Origin: an uncultured Streptococcus sp. | GTDB taxonomy: Bacteria; Bacillota; Bacilli; Lactobacillales; Streptococcaceae | Assembly: GCF_905372115.1 (NCBI RefSeq) | Contig: NZ_CAJPNR010000057.1 | Coordinates: forward strand, 1-12,756 | Length of the DNA: 12,756 bases | Direction of reading: 5' to 3' | Shown here: piece after piece, positions 1-7,677 of the stretch | Numbering within the stretch: the stretch's first letter is position 1 | Layout of the letters: every line of letters begins with the position of its first letter | Notes under the pieces: model-generated | Databases searched by the model: none | Seen by the model: the letters and a program-made list of their open reading frames with translations, nothing else | What the model was told of the DNA's origin: nothing | Made by a program: the position numbers and the translations under genes

Positions 1-552
1 TTCTCGGCCATCAAAGAGTTTATGCCCTCTGACATGGTCCGTTTCGTCAATATCTAGGACAGCATTCACATCCGAAATATTTTCCTTATGCAATTTCTTG
101 TAGACAACTGTGATTGGCTGTTCTGTTGTATTATGCAAATGGAAAACTTGATTGAGGTCAATATTAACCAAGATATCACAGTTAAGTGCAACAGTTTGGT
201 TGGAACCAGAACGTTTCAGGTAGGTCAATAGCTGATCATAGTATTCCTCACCGACTGTAGAACTTTCTACACGGGTATTGTAGATTCCCAAGTAATAGTG
301 GCTGAGCAAGGTAGACAGACCCCACTCACGACCTGAACGAATATGGTCAAAAACAGAGCTGATATTGTCCTGCTGGAAGATACCAAAGACACTGCGGATA
401 CCAGCATTGGCAAGACTTGAAAGCGGGAAGTCAATCAAGCGGTATTTCCCACCGAATGGCAAGCTGGCTACTGGACGATGATTTGTCAGAGTTGACATAT
501 CATGGAAGCCTACTGTGTTTCCTAAAATTGCTGAGTATTTATCAATCTTCAT
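1..552 (-). CDS. glgD: GlgD, glucose-1-phosphate adenylyltransferase regulatory-type subunit (partial, 3' end outside window)
   Basis: The first 184 codons are present; the gene continues past the left edge (family length is about 380 residues). The translation begins MKIDKYSAILGNTVGF and contains RPVASLPFGGKYRLIDFPLS, the nucleotidyltransferase fold of the ADP-glucose pyrophosphorylase family. Compared with GlgC next door, the nucleotide-binding loop GGQGTRL is missing, replaced by a degenerate LGNTVGF stretch. That is the hallmark of GlgD, the partner that in Gram-positive bacteria forms a GlgC/GlgD heteromer and raises its activity rather than acting well alone. The ATG at 552-550 lies inside the end of glgC, an 11-nt overlap suggesting translational coupling. 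It is the third gene of the glgBCD operon; glgA and glgP are expected beyond the edge (inference). Confidence 0.95.
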   Translation of the reverse strand, partial: MKIDKYSAILGNTVGFHDMSTLTNHRPVASLPFGGKYRLIDFPLSSLANAGIRSVFGIFQQDNISSVFDHIRSGREWGLSTLLSHYYLGIYNTRVESSTVGEEYYDQLLTYLKRSGSNQTVALNCDILVNIDLNQVFHLHNTTEQPITVVYKKLHKENISDVNAVLDIDETDHVRGHKLFDGRE

Positions 553-1684
553 CTTTTGGTACCCCCACTTTCTCGTTGTATCCGACAACATATACTTCCT
601 CTGTACCATCAATTTCTACACCATCAGAGATGATCGCACCTTCTCCGATAATGGCCCGCTTAATCTTAGCGTCTTTGCCAATAACAGCTCCACTCATGAT
701 GACAGAGTCTTCAATGACTGCGCCCTTCTTGACCTGAGCACCAGTAGAAAGGATAGAGTGTTTTACTGTACCGTCAACGAAACAGCCATCAACGACCAGC
801 GAATCTTCCACATAGGAATTTTCACTGATGAAGTTTGGCGGAGAAATCAAGTTGCGAGAATAAATTTTCCATCGACGATTGCGGCTATCCAGAGCATTTT
901 CTGGGCTGATGTATTCCATATTGGCTTCCCAGAGAGACTCTACTGTACCAACGTCTTTCCAATAGCCCTCAAAATCATAAGCATAAACGCTTTCGCCAGA
1001 TTCAAGGTAGTTAGGGATAACATTCTTACCAAAGTCAGACATATCCACATTGCTCTTTTCAGCAGCTACCAGCATATTGCGCAGACGTTGCCAGTCAAAG
1101 ATATAAATCCCCATAGAAGCCTTGGTTGACTTAGGATGTTCTGGTTTTTCTTCAAATTCAACAATCCGATTATTAGCATCTGTATTCATGATACCAAAAC
1201 GGCTGGCTTCTTTGAGAGGCACATCCAGAACGGCAACTGTCAAGCTGGCATTGTTGTCCTTGTGAGACTGAAGCATGTCATCATAATCCATCTTGTAGAT
1301 ATGGTCCCCAGACAAAATCAGGACATACTCAGGATTGATGCTGTCGATATAGTCGATATTTTGGTAAATCGCATGGCTGGTACCTTCAAACCAGCGATTT
1401 CCTTCGCTCGCAGAATAAGGCTGAAGAATGGACACGCCTGAGTTAATACCATCGAGACCCCAGCTAGAACCATTTCCGATATGACTGTTCAGAGCTAATG
1501 GTTGGTATTGAGTAATGACACCGACATTGTGAATACCGGAGTTGGCACAGTTAGACAAGGCGAAGTCAATAATACGATAGCGACCGCCAAACTGTACCGC
1601 AGGTTTTGCGATACTCTGTGTGAGCTTTCCAAGACGAGTTCCTTGCCCGCCGGCAAGAATCAAAGCTAGCATTTCATTCTTCAT
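542..1684 (-). CDS. glgC: Glucose-1-phosphate adenylyltransferase (ADP-glucose pyrophosphorylase) catalytic subunit
   Basis: It converts glucose-1-phosphate and ATP to ADP-glucose, the committed step of bacterial glycogen synthesis in the cytoplasm. The 380 residues match the usual family length. Visible are the nucleotide-binding loop AGGQGTRLGKLT (residues 11-22), GGRYRIIDFALSN (33-45), GTSHAIYQN (101-109), the metal/catalytic Asp in SGDHIYKMDY (125-134, D127) and the glucose-1-phosphate Lys in EFEEKP (K180). The last 110 or so residues are hexapeptide-repeat-like (for example VKKGAVIEDSVIMSGAVIG), a left-handed beta-helix. The ATG at 1684 follows AAAGGAG, which lies in the last codons of glgB; the two genes are 6 nt apart. 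The stop overlaps the start of glgD. The neighbours mark a glycogen operon. Confidence 0.97.
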   Translation of the reverse strand: MKNEMLALILAGGQGTRLGKLTQSIAKPAVQFGGRYRIIDFALSNCANSGIHNVGVITQYQPLALNSHIGNGSSWGLDGINSGVSILQPYSASEGNRWFEGTSHAIYQNIDYIDSINPEYVLILSGDHIYKMDYDDMLQSHKDNNASLTVAVLDVPLKEASRFGIMNTDANNRIVEFEEKPEHPKSTKASMGIYIFDWQRLRNMLVAAEKSNVDMSDFGKNVIPNYLESGESVYAYDFEGYWKDVGTVESLWEANMEYISPENALDSRNRRWKIYSRNLISPPNFISENSYVEDSLVVDGCFVDGTVKHSILSTGAQVKKGAVIEDSVIMSGAVIGKDAKIKRAIIGEGAIISDGVEIDGTEEVYVVGYNEKVGVPKDED

Positions 1685-1690
1685 AGACTA

Positions 1691-3601
1691 TTACTCCTTT
1701 GTGGAATCTTTTTTAACATTTTTTCGAGCAATCCGACGCTTGATCTTCCAGATGCTGGCTCCAAGAGCTGGCAACGTAAAGGTCAAGGTCTGTGGATAAT
1801 CTTTCCAAAGTCCTTCTTGAGACTGAACTGTTTCGTTATGTTCCTTCCAAACACCTCCCCATTCTTCTAATTCAGTGTTCCATACTTCTTCATAAATGGC
1901 TTCCACTGGAACACCAATGGTAAAGTTCTTACGCTCTACCGGCGCCATATTAAATACACAAACTAACATATCTCCTTTTTCCGTCTTACGGATAAAAGAG
2001 AGGACACTTTGATCAGTATTATCCGCATCAATGATTTCGATGCCATCATAGCTCAGATCAATCTCCCAAAGCGGACGATTGTCTTTATAGAAGGCATTGA
2101 GTGCAGTAGTAAAGCCCTGCATCTTCTTGTTCATCTGATCGTCCAGATTAGACCATTCTAGCTGCTCTTCTGACTTCCATTCTAGGAACTGACCAAATTC
2201 TGAACCCATAAAGAGCAATTTCTTGCCCGGATGACAGATCTGATAGGTCAGCAAGTTGCGGAGCCCTGCAAATTGATTGTAACGGTCACCCCACATCTTG
2301 TGCATGAGACTCTTCTTGCCGTGAACCACTTCATCATGCGAGAATGGCAGGAGGAAGTTTTCAGAGAATACGTACATAAAGCTGAAGGTCACTAGATTAA
2401 AATCGTACTTACGATAAATCGGATCTTCCTCGTAGAAACGAAGGATATCATTCATCCAGCCCATATTCCACTTGTAGTCAAATCCAAGACCACCCAACTC
2501 TCTCATACCAGTAATCTTGGTTTCTGAGGAGCTTTCCTCTGCAATCATCATGACATCAGGATGGGCTAGCTTAATGACCGTATTGAGGCGTTGCAGGAAG
2601 TAATAGCCCTCATAGTTACGATTGCCTCCATCTTTATTTGGCTGCCATGGGCCGCTGTCATAGTCAAGATAGAGCATATTGCTGACAGCATCAACCCGAA
2701 TCCCGTCCAAATGATAGAAATCAATCCAGAATTTAATACTGGAAATCAAGAAAGACTGAACCTGATTCTTGCCCAAATCAAAGTTGAGAGCACCCCAACC
2801 ATAGTTATGAGCCCGATCGTGGTCCTGATACTCGAAAGTCGGTGTCCCATCATAGTAGGCCAGAGCATCATCATTAATAGTGAAGTGACCTGGTACCCAG
2901 TCCACAATGACCCCAATATTGTTCAAGTGACATTCTTCAACAAAGTCCTGAAATTCCTCAGGTGTGCCATAGGTATGCTCAAAGGCGAAGTAGCCCATAA
3001 GCTGATAGCCCCAGCTAAGTCCCAGCGGATGAGCCATAAGCGGCATGAATTCCACATGTGTGTAGTTCATCTCCACCAGATAAGGAATCAAGTCTTCTTT
3101 TAACTGGGCAAAGCTATAAGGACTGCCGTCTTCATTACGTTTCCAAGATCCGGCATGCACTTCATAGATATTGACCGGCCGAGAGAAGAAGCCCCAGCGC
3201 TTCCGGCGTGCCAGCCAAAGACCGTCTTTCCACTTCTTCTCAGGAATGCTGCGAATGACTGCTCCCGTGCCTGGACGCTCTTCCAGATAGATAGCCAGCG
3301 GATCAATTTTTAAAATTTCCTGACCACTGCTGCGCTTGATATTGTACTTGTAAATATCTCCTTCCTTAGGTAGCTCTGTGAAGACTTCCCAAACGCCCGC
3401 TTCATTTCGGACCATAGGGATCTGCTCTTCATACCAATTGGTGAAATCTCCAATCAAATGGACACTCTGAGCATTAGGCGCCCAAACGCGGAAAGAGTAG
3501 CCAGACTTGCCGTCCACTTCATCCTGATGCGCCCCTAGATAATGCTGTAAATGAAAGTTTTCACCTGTTGTAAAGGTTCTTAATGCTTCGTTCTTATCCA
3601 T
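1691..3601 (-). CDS. glgB: 1,4-alpha-glucan branching enzyme
   Basis: It cuts alpha-1,4-glucan chains and re-attaches them as alpha-1,6 branches during glycogen synthesis. The 636 residues are a typical length. An N-terminal CBM48/E-set domain is visible (about 30-115, SFRVWAPNAQSVHLIGDFTNW), followed by a GH13 (beta/alpha)8 barrel. Its conserved regions are DWVPGHF (234-240), DGIRVDAVSNM (nucleophile D304), MMIAEESS (acid/base E355) and FSHDEVVHGKKS (D423, transition-state stabiliser). A C-terminal all-beta domain follows. The ATG at 3601 has AAGGTGAT upstream. It is the first gene of the operon; the promoter and a cre lie directly upstream, so catabolite control by CcpA is likely. The C-terminal tail, about 20 residues rich in Lys and Arg, looks unstructured. 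Confidence 0.97.
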   Translation of the reverse strand: MDKNEALRTFTTGENFHLQHYLGAHQDEVDGKSGYSFRVWAPNAQSVHLIGDFTNWYEEQIPMVRNEAGVWEVFTELPKEGDIYKYNIKRSSGQEILKIDPLAIYLEERPGTGAVIRSIPEKKWKDGLWLARRKRWGFFSRPVNIYEVHAGSWKRNEDGSPYSFAQLKEDLIPYLVEMNYTHVEFMPLMAHPLGLSWGYQLMGYFAFEHTYGTPEEFQDFVEECHLNNIGVIVDWVPGHFTINDDALAYYDGTPTFEYQDHDRAHNYGWGALNFDLGKNQVQSFLISSIKFWIDFYHLDGIRVDAVSNMLYLDYDSGPWQPNKDGGNRNYEGYYFLQRLNTVIKLAHPDVMMIAEESSSETKITGMRELGGLGFDYKWNMGWMNDILRFYEEDPIYRKYDFNLVTFSFMYVFSENFLLPFSHDEVVHGKKSLMHKMWGDRYNQFAGLRNLLTYQICHPGKKLLFMGSEFGQFLEWKSEEQLEWSNLDDQMNKKMQGFTTALNAFYKDNRPLWEIDLSYDGIEIIDADNTDQSVLSFIRKTEKGDMLVCVFNMAPVERKNFTIGVPVEAIYEEVWNTELEEWGGVWKEHNETVQSQEGLWKDYPQTLTFTLPALGASIWKIKRRIARKNVKKDSTKE

Positions 3602-3617
3602 GCAATCACCTTTCTAT

Positions 3618-3632
3618 TTGTAAGCGTTTTCT
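3618..3632 (-). promoter_or_regulatory. Catabolite-responsive element (cre) at the glgB transcription start
   Basis: The plus-strand sequence TTGTAAGCGTTTTCT matches the Gram-positive cre consensus WTGWAARCGYWWWCW at all 15 positions. It lies right after the glgB -10 box, covering the expected transcription start. At that position CcpA with HPr-Ser46-P normally represses. This predicts lower glycogen-operon expression on preferred sugars. Confidence 0.82.
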
Positions 3633-3640
3633 ATAATACT

Positions 3641-3669
3641 ATTCTACATTATTTTTATCTCTTTTTCAA
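3641..3669 (-). promoter_or_regulatory. Promoter of glgBCD operon
   Basis: On the minus strand, -35 TTGAAA (3669-3664), 17-nt spacer, -10 TAGAAT (3646-3641). Transcription should start near 3634, about 33 nt before the glgB ATG. A sigma-A-type promoter with 5/6 matches in both hexamers. No transcript data available. Confidence 0.75.
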
Positions 3670-3735
3670 GTAAATTTCAAATATCCTTACGGAAAATTAC
3701 TAAAACCGAACATTAGCTGAAATTAGTAATAAATG

Positions 3736-3766
3736 AGAGAGAAAACACTGCATTTTGTGTCTCTCT
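3736..3766. repeat. Inverted repeat / hairpin in intergenic region
   Basis: AGAGAG (3736-3741) and ACAC (3745-3748) pair with GTGT (3757-3760) and CTCTCT (3761-3766), with AAA bulged and an 8-nt loop TGCATTTT. On the plus strand a pyrimidine-rich but interrupted tail follows (ATATCTTTTAATTCC), so it is a poor terminator. No transcript is known to cross it. Confidence 0.5.
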
Positions 3767-3821
3767 ATATCTTTTAATTCCTTTTTCACTAAGTATAGGA
3801 GCTATCCGAAACAAGAAAAAG

Positions 3822-3865
3822 ATGAAAATTTTCATAAAGATATAGACCAATATGTAAATTTACAT
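3822..3865. promoter_or_regulatory. Twin 14-bp palindromes, 30 bp centre to centre (putative operator pair)
   Basis: ATGAAAATTTTCAT (3822-3835) and ATGTAAATTTACAT (3852-3865) are each perfect palindromes. They differ only at the symmetric fourth and eleventh positions and share ATGWAAATTTWCAT. Their centres are exactly 30 bp apart, close to three helical turns, as expected for cooperative binding on one face of DNA. The regulator is not identified. The nearest start of transcription is the glgB promoter about 155 bp away. Confidence 0.45.
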
Positions 3866-3956
3866 TTTAAAATAATAAGCAATTAAACATATAACTGATT
3901 AATTCTTTTAAAATCATGATGTAATCTTATTAGATTTACAAGTTCATCAAGGTAAG

Positions 3957-3982
3957 AAAAAAGGCCGCACAAAGCCGCCTTT
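3957..3982 (-). terminator. Intrinsic terminator of gapN
   Basis: Read on the minus strand, AAAGGC-G-GC, loop TTTGT, GC-G-GCCTTT, then a T-run: a 6+2 bp stem with one G-G mismatch. It begins 4 nt after the gapN stop codon. Confidence 0.88.
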
Positions 3983-3986
3983 CTCA

Positions 3987-5411
3987 TTATTTCACATCAA
4001 ACACGATGGATTTCACTTGTGTCATCGCTTCGATACTGTAACGAATCCCTTGCACTCCTGCTCCAGATCCCTTAACACCAAGGAATGGGAAGTTATCTGG
4101 ACCACGTTGGGTCTTATTATTGATGTGTACAGTACCCACTTCCAGTTTCTCAGCAATTTCAAATGCTTTCGGGAAATCATTTGTAAAGACTGAAGATTGA
4201 AGACCAAATTCTGACTGGTTACAGATTTGGATAGCCTCTTCAACGGAAGTCACACGAATAATCGGAAGAACAGGACCAAACGGCTCTTCCCAAGCTAATT
4301 TCATATCCAGTGTCACATGGTCAAACAAGGCAGGCCAGATGAGATTTGCTTCACGTTTGATTTCTGTCAAGGCTGACGCTCCCTTTTCTTGAGCATCTTC
4401 AATCAAGCCCCAGATGAAATCTGCTGATGCATGATCAATGACTGGTGTGATATCCGCATTATCAAAGGGATCACCAACCGTCAGTTTCTCTACCTCTGCC
4501 TTAATCAGCGCCGCTAATTTATCTGCTACGCTCTCCATGACAATGACACGTTTAATAGCCGTACAGCGCTGGCCGGAATAACTGTATGCCCCACCAACAA
4601 TCTGCTTAGCTGCATGCTCCAAGTCAGCATCTTCCAGTACAACTGCAGCATCCTTACCACCCAATTCAAGCATAATTGGACGCATACCAGCTAACTTACC
4701 GATGCGTTCACCGATTGGAGTGGAGCCAGTAAAGTTAATGTAGTTTACTTCCTTATGCTCAATGATGTAATCCCCGATTTCTGAACCACGTCCTGTGATG
4801 GTATTGAAAACACCAGCAGGCAGACCAGCCTCAGCAAAAGCCTGAGCCAAGAGCAAACCAGAGATTGAACCTTGAGTAGGTGGCTTAAACATCACGACAT
4901 TTCCGCCGATAAGGGCAGGAGCAATCTTAGAACCAGACAGGTTGACTGGGTAGTTAAATGGCGCAATAGCCAATACAACTCCTACAGGCTCACGACGGAC
5001 CACAGCCAGTTTTTTCTTGCTGGCAGCTTCAAAGCCGCCACCTTCCATAACCTGTCCGTGAATACGAATCCCTTCTTCAGCCGCATAGCGAATCAAGTCT
5101 GCTGTCCGGACTACCTCTCCTACTGCCGCTTTGATACCCTTGGCAACTTCCTTTGCAAGGATTTCACCAATCTTCTCCTGATCGCGCTCCAAAATATCCG
5201 CAACCTTATGCAGATAAGCTGCACGTTCAACTGCTGAAAGAGCTCTCCAAGCTGGCAAAGCTGCACGAGCACTCGCCATCGCATTGTCTACCTCTGCCTG
5301 AGTCATGGCAGGAACAGTTCCTAAAATCTCATTGTTGATGGGAGATGAGATGGTGATTTCATTTTCAGAAACTTTCCACTCTCCATTTATATAGTTTTTA
5401 TATTGTGTCAC
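3987..5411 (-). CDS. gapN: NADP-dependent non-phosphorylating glyceraldehyde-3-phosphate dehydrogenase
   Basis: It oxidises glyceraldehyde-3-phosphate straight to 3-phosphoglycerate with NADP+. This bypasses the ATP-yielding step and supplies NADPH, important in streptococci that lack a full oxidative pentose phosphate route. The 474 residues match the known length. It is an aldehyde dehydrogenase fold with FNYPVN (oxyanion Asn153), FTGSTPIGERIG (227-238), general-base Glu249 in MLELGGKD and catalytic Cys283 in YSGQRCTAIKR. EEPFGPVLPI (375-384) and the C-terminal SIEAMTQVKSIVFD are typical of GapN. The start codon is GTG (5411-5409), chosen because GGAGGGG lies just upstream and the sequence TQYKNYINGEW matches the family N-terminus. 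Monocistronic: it has its own promoter with a CodY box and its own terminator. Confidence 0.96.
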   Translation of the reverse strand: MTQYKNYINGEWKVSENEITISSPINNEILGTVPAMTQAEVDNAMASARAALPAWRALSAVERAAYLHKVADILERDQEKIGEILAKEVAKGIKAAVGEVVRTADLIRYAAEEGIRIHGQVMEGGGFEAASKKKLAVVRREPVGVVLAIAPFNYPVNLSGSKIAPALIGGNVVMFKPPTQGSISGLLLAQAFAEAGLPAGVFNTITGRGSEIGDYIIEHKEVNYINFTGSTPIGERIGKLAGMRPIMLELGGKDAAVVLEDADLEHAAKQIVGGAYSYSGQRCTAIKRVIVMESVADKLAALIKAEVEKLTVGDPFDNADITPVIDHASADFIWGLIEDAQEKGASALTEIKREANLIWPALFDHVTLDMKLAWEEPFGPVLPIIRVTSVEEAIQICNQSEFGLQSSVFTNDFPKAFEIAEKLEVGTVHINNKTQRGPDNFPFLGVKGSGAGVQGIRYSIEAMTQVKSIVFDVK

Positions 5412-5440
5412 TTGTCCCCTCCAAAATGTTATTAAATATT

Positions 5441-5468
5441 ATTTTACCAAATTTTCTGAAAATTTCAA
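5441..5468 (-). promoter_or_regulatory. gapN promoter with extended -10
   Basis: Minus strand: -35 TTGAAA (5468-5463), 16-nt spacer, -10 TAAAAT (5446-5441) preceded by TGG, an extended -10. Transcription should start about 23 nt before the GTG start codon. The spacer is almost wholly occupied by a CodY box. Confidence 0.7.
5450..5464 (-). promoter_or_regulatory. CodY-binding box inside the gapN promoter
   Basis: AATTTTCAGAAAATT on the minus strand matches the CodY consensus AATTTTCWGAAAATT at 15 of 15 positions. It overlaps the last two bases of the -35 and fills the spacer up to the extended -10, so bound CodY would block RNA polymerase. CodY responds to branched-chain amino acids (and GTP in some species); repression of gapN in amino-acid-rich conditions is inferred. 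Confidence 0.82.
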
Positions 5469-5591
5469 CCAAAAGTTATAAATTTAAAGAATTTTTTCAC
5501 AATTAAGATAGATTATTAAATTTGTTCATATTATATTTGCTATTTTTCTTTGATTTCCACTTTTTGCTCCCTCTTACTATGAGGCCACAAC

Positions 5592-5621
5592 AAAAAAAGA
5601 CCAGGAAAATTTTCCTGATCT
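5592..5621 (-). terminator. Intrinsic terminator of ptsHI
   Basis: On the minus strand, AGATCAGGAA, loop AATT, TTCCTGGTCT, then seven T. The 10-bp stem has one G-U pair. It starts about 17 nt after the ptsI stop. Confidence 0.92.
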
Positions 5622-5638
5622 AATCTTAATTTTTCAGA

Positions 5639-7372
5639 TTAATCGAAGTCAAGATATTCTTTTTCAAGCTCAAGAACTTCTTCCATCGTTGCACATTCAG
5701 TCAGTGCACGCTGAGCCAGTTCTTGCATCTTCTTCGTATCCAGCTTCTTCATGAGGCTACGAGTCCGAAGAACAGAAGTCGCACTCATAGAGAATTCATC
5801 CAAGCCCATACCTACGAGCAATGGCACCGCTGTTTGGTCGCCGGCCATTTCTCCACACATACCTGCCCATTTGCCTTCAGCATGAGCTGCTTTGATAACA
5901 TTGTTGATCAAGCGAAGGATAGATGGGTTGTAAGGTTGATAGAGGTAAGAGACTTGCTCATTCATTCGGTCAGCTGCCATAGTGTACTGGATCAAGTCGT
6001 TGGTACCAATTGAGAAGAAGTCTACTTCCTTGGCAAATTGATCCGCCAGCATAGCTGCTGCTGGAATTTCAATCATGATACCCACTTGGATATTGTCTGC
6101 TACTGCAACACCTTCAGCTTGAAGCTTAGCTTTTTCTTCGTCATAAACCGCTTTAGCTTTGCGGAATTCTGTCAGAAGGGCTACCATTGGGAACATGATG
6201 CGCAATTGTCCATGTACAGAAGCACGCAAGAGAGCGCGGATTTGTGTACGGAACATAGCATCGCCAGTTTCAGAGATAGAGATACGCAAAGCACGGAAAC
6301 CAAGGAATGGGTTCATTTCATGTGGCATATCAAAGTAAGGAAGTTCCTTATCTCCACCAATATCCATCGTACGAACAACCACTGGTTTTCCGTTCATGCC
6401 TTCAAGTACAGCCTTGTATGCTTCATACTGCTCATCTTCTGTCGGGAAGTCTTGAGAATCCATATAAAGGAACTCAGTCCGGTAAAGACCAACTGCTTCT
6501 GCACCGTTAGCATTGACACCTTCAACGTCTTTTGGCGTACCGATATTGGCTGCCAATTCGAAGTGCTTGCCATCTGCAGTCACAGTCTGAGCATCTTTAA
6601 GCAATTCCCATTCAGCTTTTTGCTTAGCATAAGCCTCACCAGCTGCTTTAAATGCTGCGATTTGCTCTTCAGTTGGGTTGATAATCACTTCACCAGTGAT
6701 ACCGTTAGCTGCAATCACATCGCCGTCTTTTACAAGCTCAGTAATGTTATTGGTTCCCAATACTGCTGCGATTTCAAGCGTACGCGCCATGATAGCAGAG
6801 TGGCTTGTCCGGCCGCCGATATTAGTTACAAAAGCTTTAACAAATTTCTTATCCAGCTGTGCTGTATCAGAAGGAGTCAAGTCATGAGCAATGACAACTG
6901 ATTCTTCATTGATAGACGCTGGGTTTGGCAATTTCTTGCCCAAAAGGTTAGCAAGAACACGTTTTGTCACGTCGCGGATATCTGCCGCACGCTCTTGCAT
7001 ATATGGATTGTCGTCCATGTTTTCAAAGAGAGTGATAAACATGTCCGTTACTTCTTTCAGACCAGCTTCTGCATTGGTCTTTTTCGCACGGATTGTTTCT
7101 TTGATTTGCCCAACCATTTCAGGGTCAGCAAGTACCATTAAGTGAGCGTCAAATACCTGAGCGGCTTCCTCACCAAGGCTATCTACTGCTTTCTCACGGA
7201 TAACAGAAAGCTCGTTCTGTGAAGCTTCAAGAGCTGCATCCAAACGAGCCTCTTCTGCATTCGTATCTTCGACTGAAACAGTCTCAAATGATAAATCCGG
7301 TTGAACTAATAGATATGCCTTAGCAACGGCAACACCGTCAGATGCTGCAATTCCTTTAAGCATTTCTGTCAT
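5639..7372 (-). CDS. ptsI: Phosphoenolpyruvate-protein phosphotransferase (PTS enzyme I)
   Basis: It takes phosphate from phosphoenolpyruvate and passes it to HPr, the first step of PTS sugar uptake, in the cytoplasm. It has 577 residues, the usual streptococcal length. The phosphorylated His191 sits in GGRTSHSAIMARTLE; the PEP-binding TIM-barrel motifs GLYRTEFLY (295-303), GIMIEIPAAA (431-440) and DFFSIGTNDLIQYTMAADR follow; the catalytic Cys506 is in GMCGEMAGD. The frame stays open 35 codons further upstream into ptsH, but I chose the ATG at 7372. It gives the family N-terminus MTEMLKGIAASDG, has AAGGATT upstream in the ptsH tail, and starts one base after the ptsH stop, pointing to coupled translation. 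Confidence 0.97.
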   Translation of the reverse strand: MTEMLKGIAASDGVAVAKAYLLVQPDLSFETVSVEDTNAEEARLDAALEASQNELSVIREKAVDSLGEEAAQVFDAHLMVLADPEMVGQIKETIRAKKTNAEAGLKEVTDMFITLFENMDDNPYMQERAADIRDVTKRVLANLLGKKLPNPASINEESVVIAHDLTPSDTAQLDKKFVKAFVTNIGGRTSHSAIMARTLEIAAVLGTNNITELVKDGDVIAANGITGEVIINPTEEQIAAFKAAGEAYAKQKAEWELLKDAQTVTADGKHFELAANIGTPKDVEGVNANGAEAVGLYRTEFLYMDSQDFPTEDEQYEAYKAVLEGMNGKPVVVRTMDIGGDKELPYFDMPHEMNPFLGFRALRISISETGDAMFRTQIRALLRASVHGQLRIMFPMVALLTEFRKAKAVYDEEKAKLQAEGVAVADNIQVGIMIEIPAAAMLADQFAKEVDFFSIGTNDLIQYTMAADRMNEQVSYLYQPYNPSILRLINNVIKAAHAEGKWAGMCGEMAGDQTAVPLLVGMGLDEFSMSATSVLRTRSLMKKLDTKKMQELAQRALTECATMEEVLELEKEYLDFD

Positions 7373-7373
7373 A

Positions 7374-7637
7374 TTAAGCCAATCCTTCTTTTTCCATTGT
7401 TTCGGAGATTGCAGCGATAGCATCGTCTGCATCTGCACCTTCAGCTGAGATCTTAACATCAGCTCCTTGGCCAACACCGAGACTCATAACACCCATGATA
7501 GATTTCAAGTTTACTGATTTACCTTTGTATTCAAGTGTGATGTCTGAAGCGAATTTGCTAGCAGTTTGAACCAACAAAGTTGCTGGACGTGCGTGAATAC
7601 CTGTTTCTGCTACAATGTGGAAATCTTTAGAAGCCAT
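7374..7637 (-). CDS. ptsH: Phosphocarrier protein HPr
   Basis: The 87-residue phosphocarrier relays phosphate from enzyme I to the sugar-specific enzyme II components. In Firmicutes it is also the signal for catabolite control: phosphorylated at Ser46 by HPr kinase, it becomes the co-repressor of CcpA. Both sites are visible: His15 in ETGIHARPATLL and Ser46 in LKSIMGVMSLG. A strong ribosome binding site AAAGGAGAG lies 9 nt before the ATG. First gene of the ptsH-ptsI operon. In this window its expected regulatory target is the cre in front of glgB. Confidence 0.98.
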   Translation of the reverse strand: MASKDFHIVAETGIHARPATLLVQTASKFASDITLEYKGKSVNLKSIMGVMSLGVGQGADVKISAEGADADDAIAAISETMEKEGLA

Positions 7638-7677
7638 AGTTAGACTCTCCTTTTAAATAATTCTTTTTGAGTTATTG

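Larger units (their letters stand above)
3670..3956. other. Gene-free AT-rich stretch between glgB promoter and gapN terminator
   Basis: I find no credible gene here: the reading frames are very short and lack ribosome binding sites. It holds a hairpin at 3736-3766 and two 14-bp perfect palindromes at 3822-3835 and 3852-3865, listed separately. The rest is AT-rich without recognisable features. Confidence 0.6.

Noticed and set aside
515..1129. Plus-strand open frame of 204 codons
   Set aside because: Antisense to glgC/glgD, with no recognisable domain; the minus-strand genes explain the sequence.
2591..3103. Plus-strand open frame of 170 codons
   Set aside because: Antisense to the glgB catalytic domain; no ribosome binding site or family match.
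3734..3778. 14-codon frame ATG AGA GAG in the intergenic region
   Set aside because: No ribosome binding site; it coincides with a hairpin and is too short to support.
5490..5502. Possible Rex site upstream of gapN (TTGTGAA half on the minus strand)
   Set aside because: Only one half matches the TTGTGAA-N4-TTCACAA palindrome; the other half has only about 4 of 7 bases.
6038..6901. Long open frame (287 codons) on the plus strand
   Set aside because: It lies wholly antisense to ptsI, has cysteine/serine/phenylalanine-rich low-quality composition and no ribosome binding site; a shadow of the ptsI codons.
7373..7477. Upstream extension of ptsI into ptsH
   Set aside because: The frame is open, but the family N-terminus, ribosome binding site and 1-nt gap to the ptsH stop all favour the ATG at 7372.
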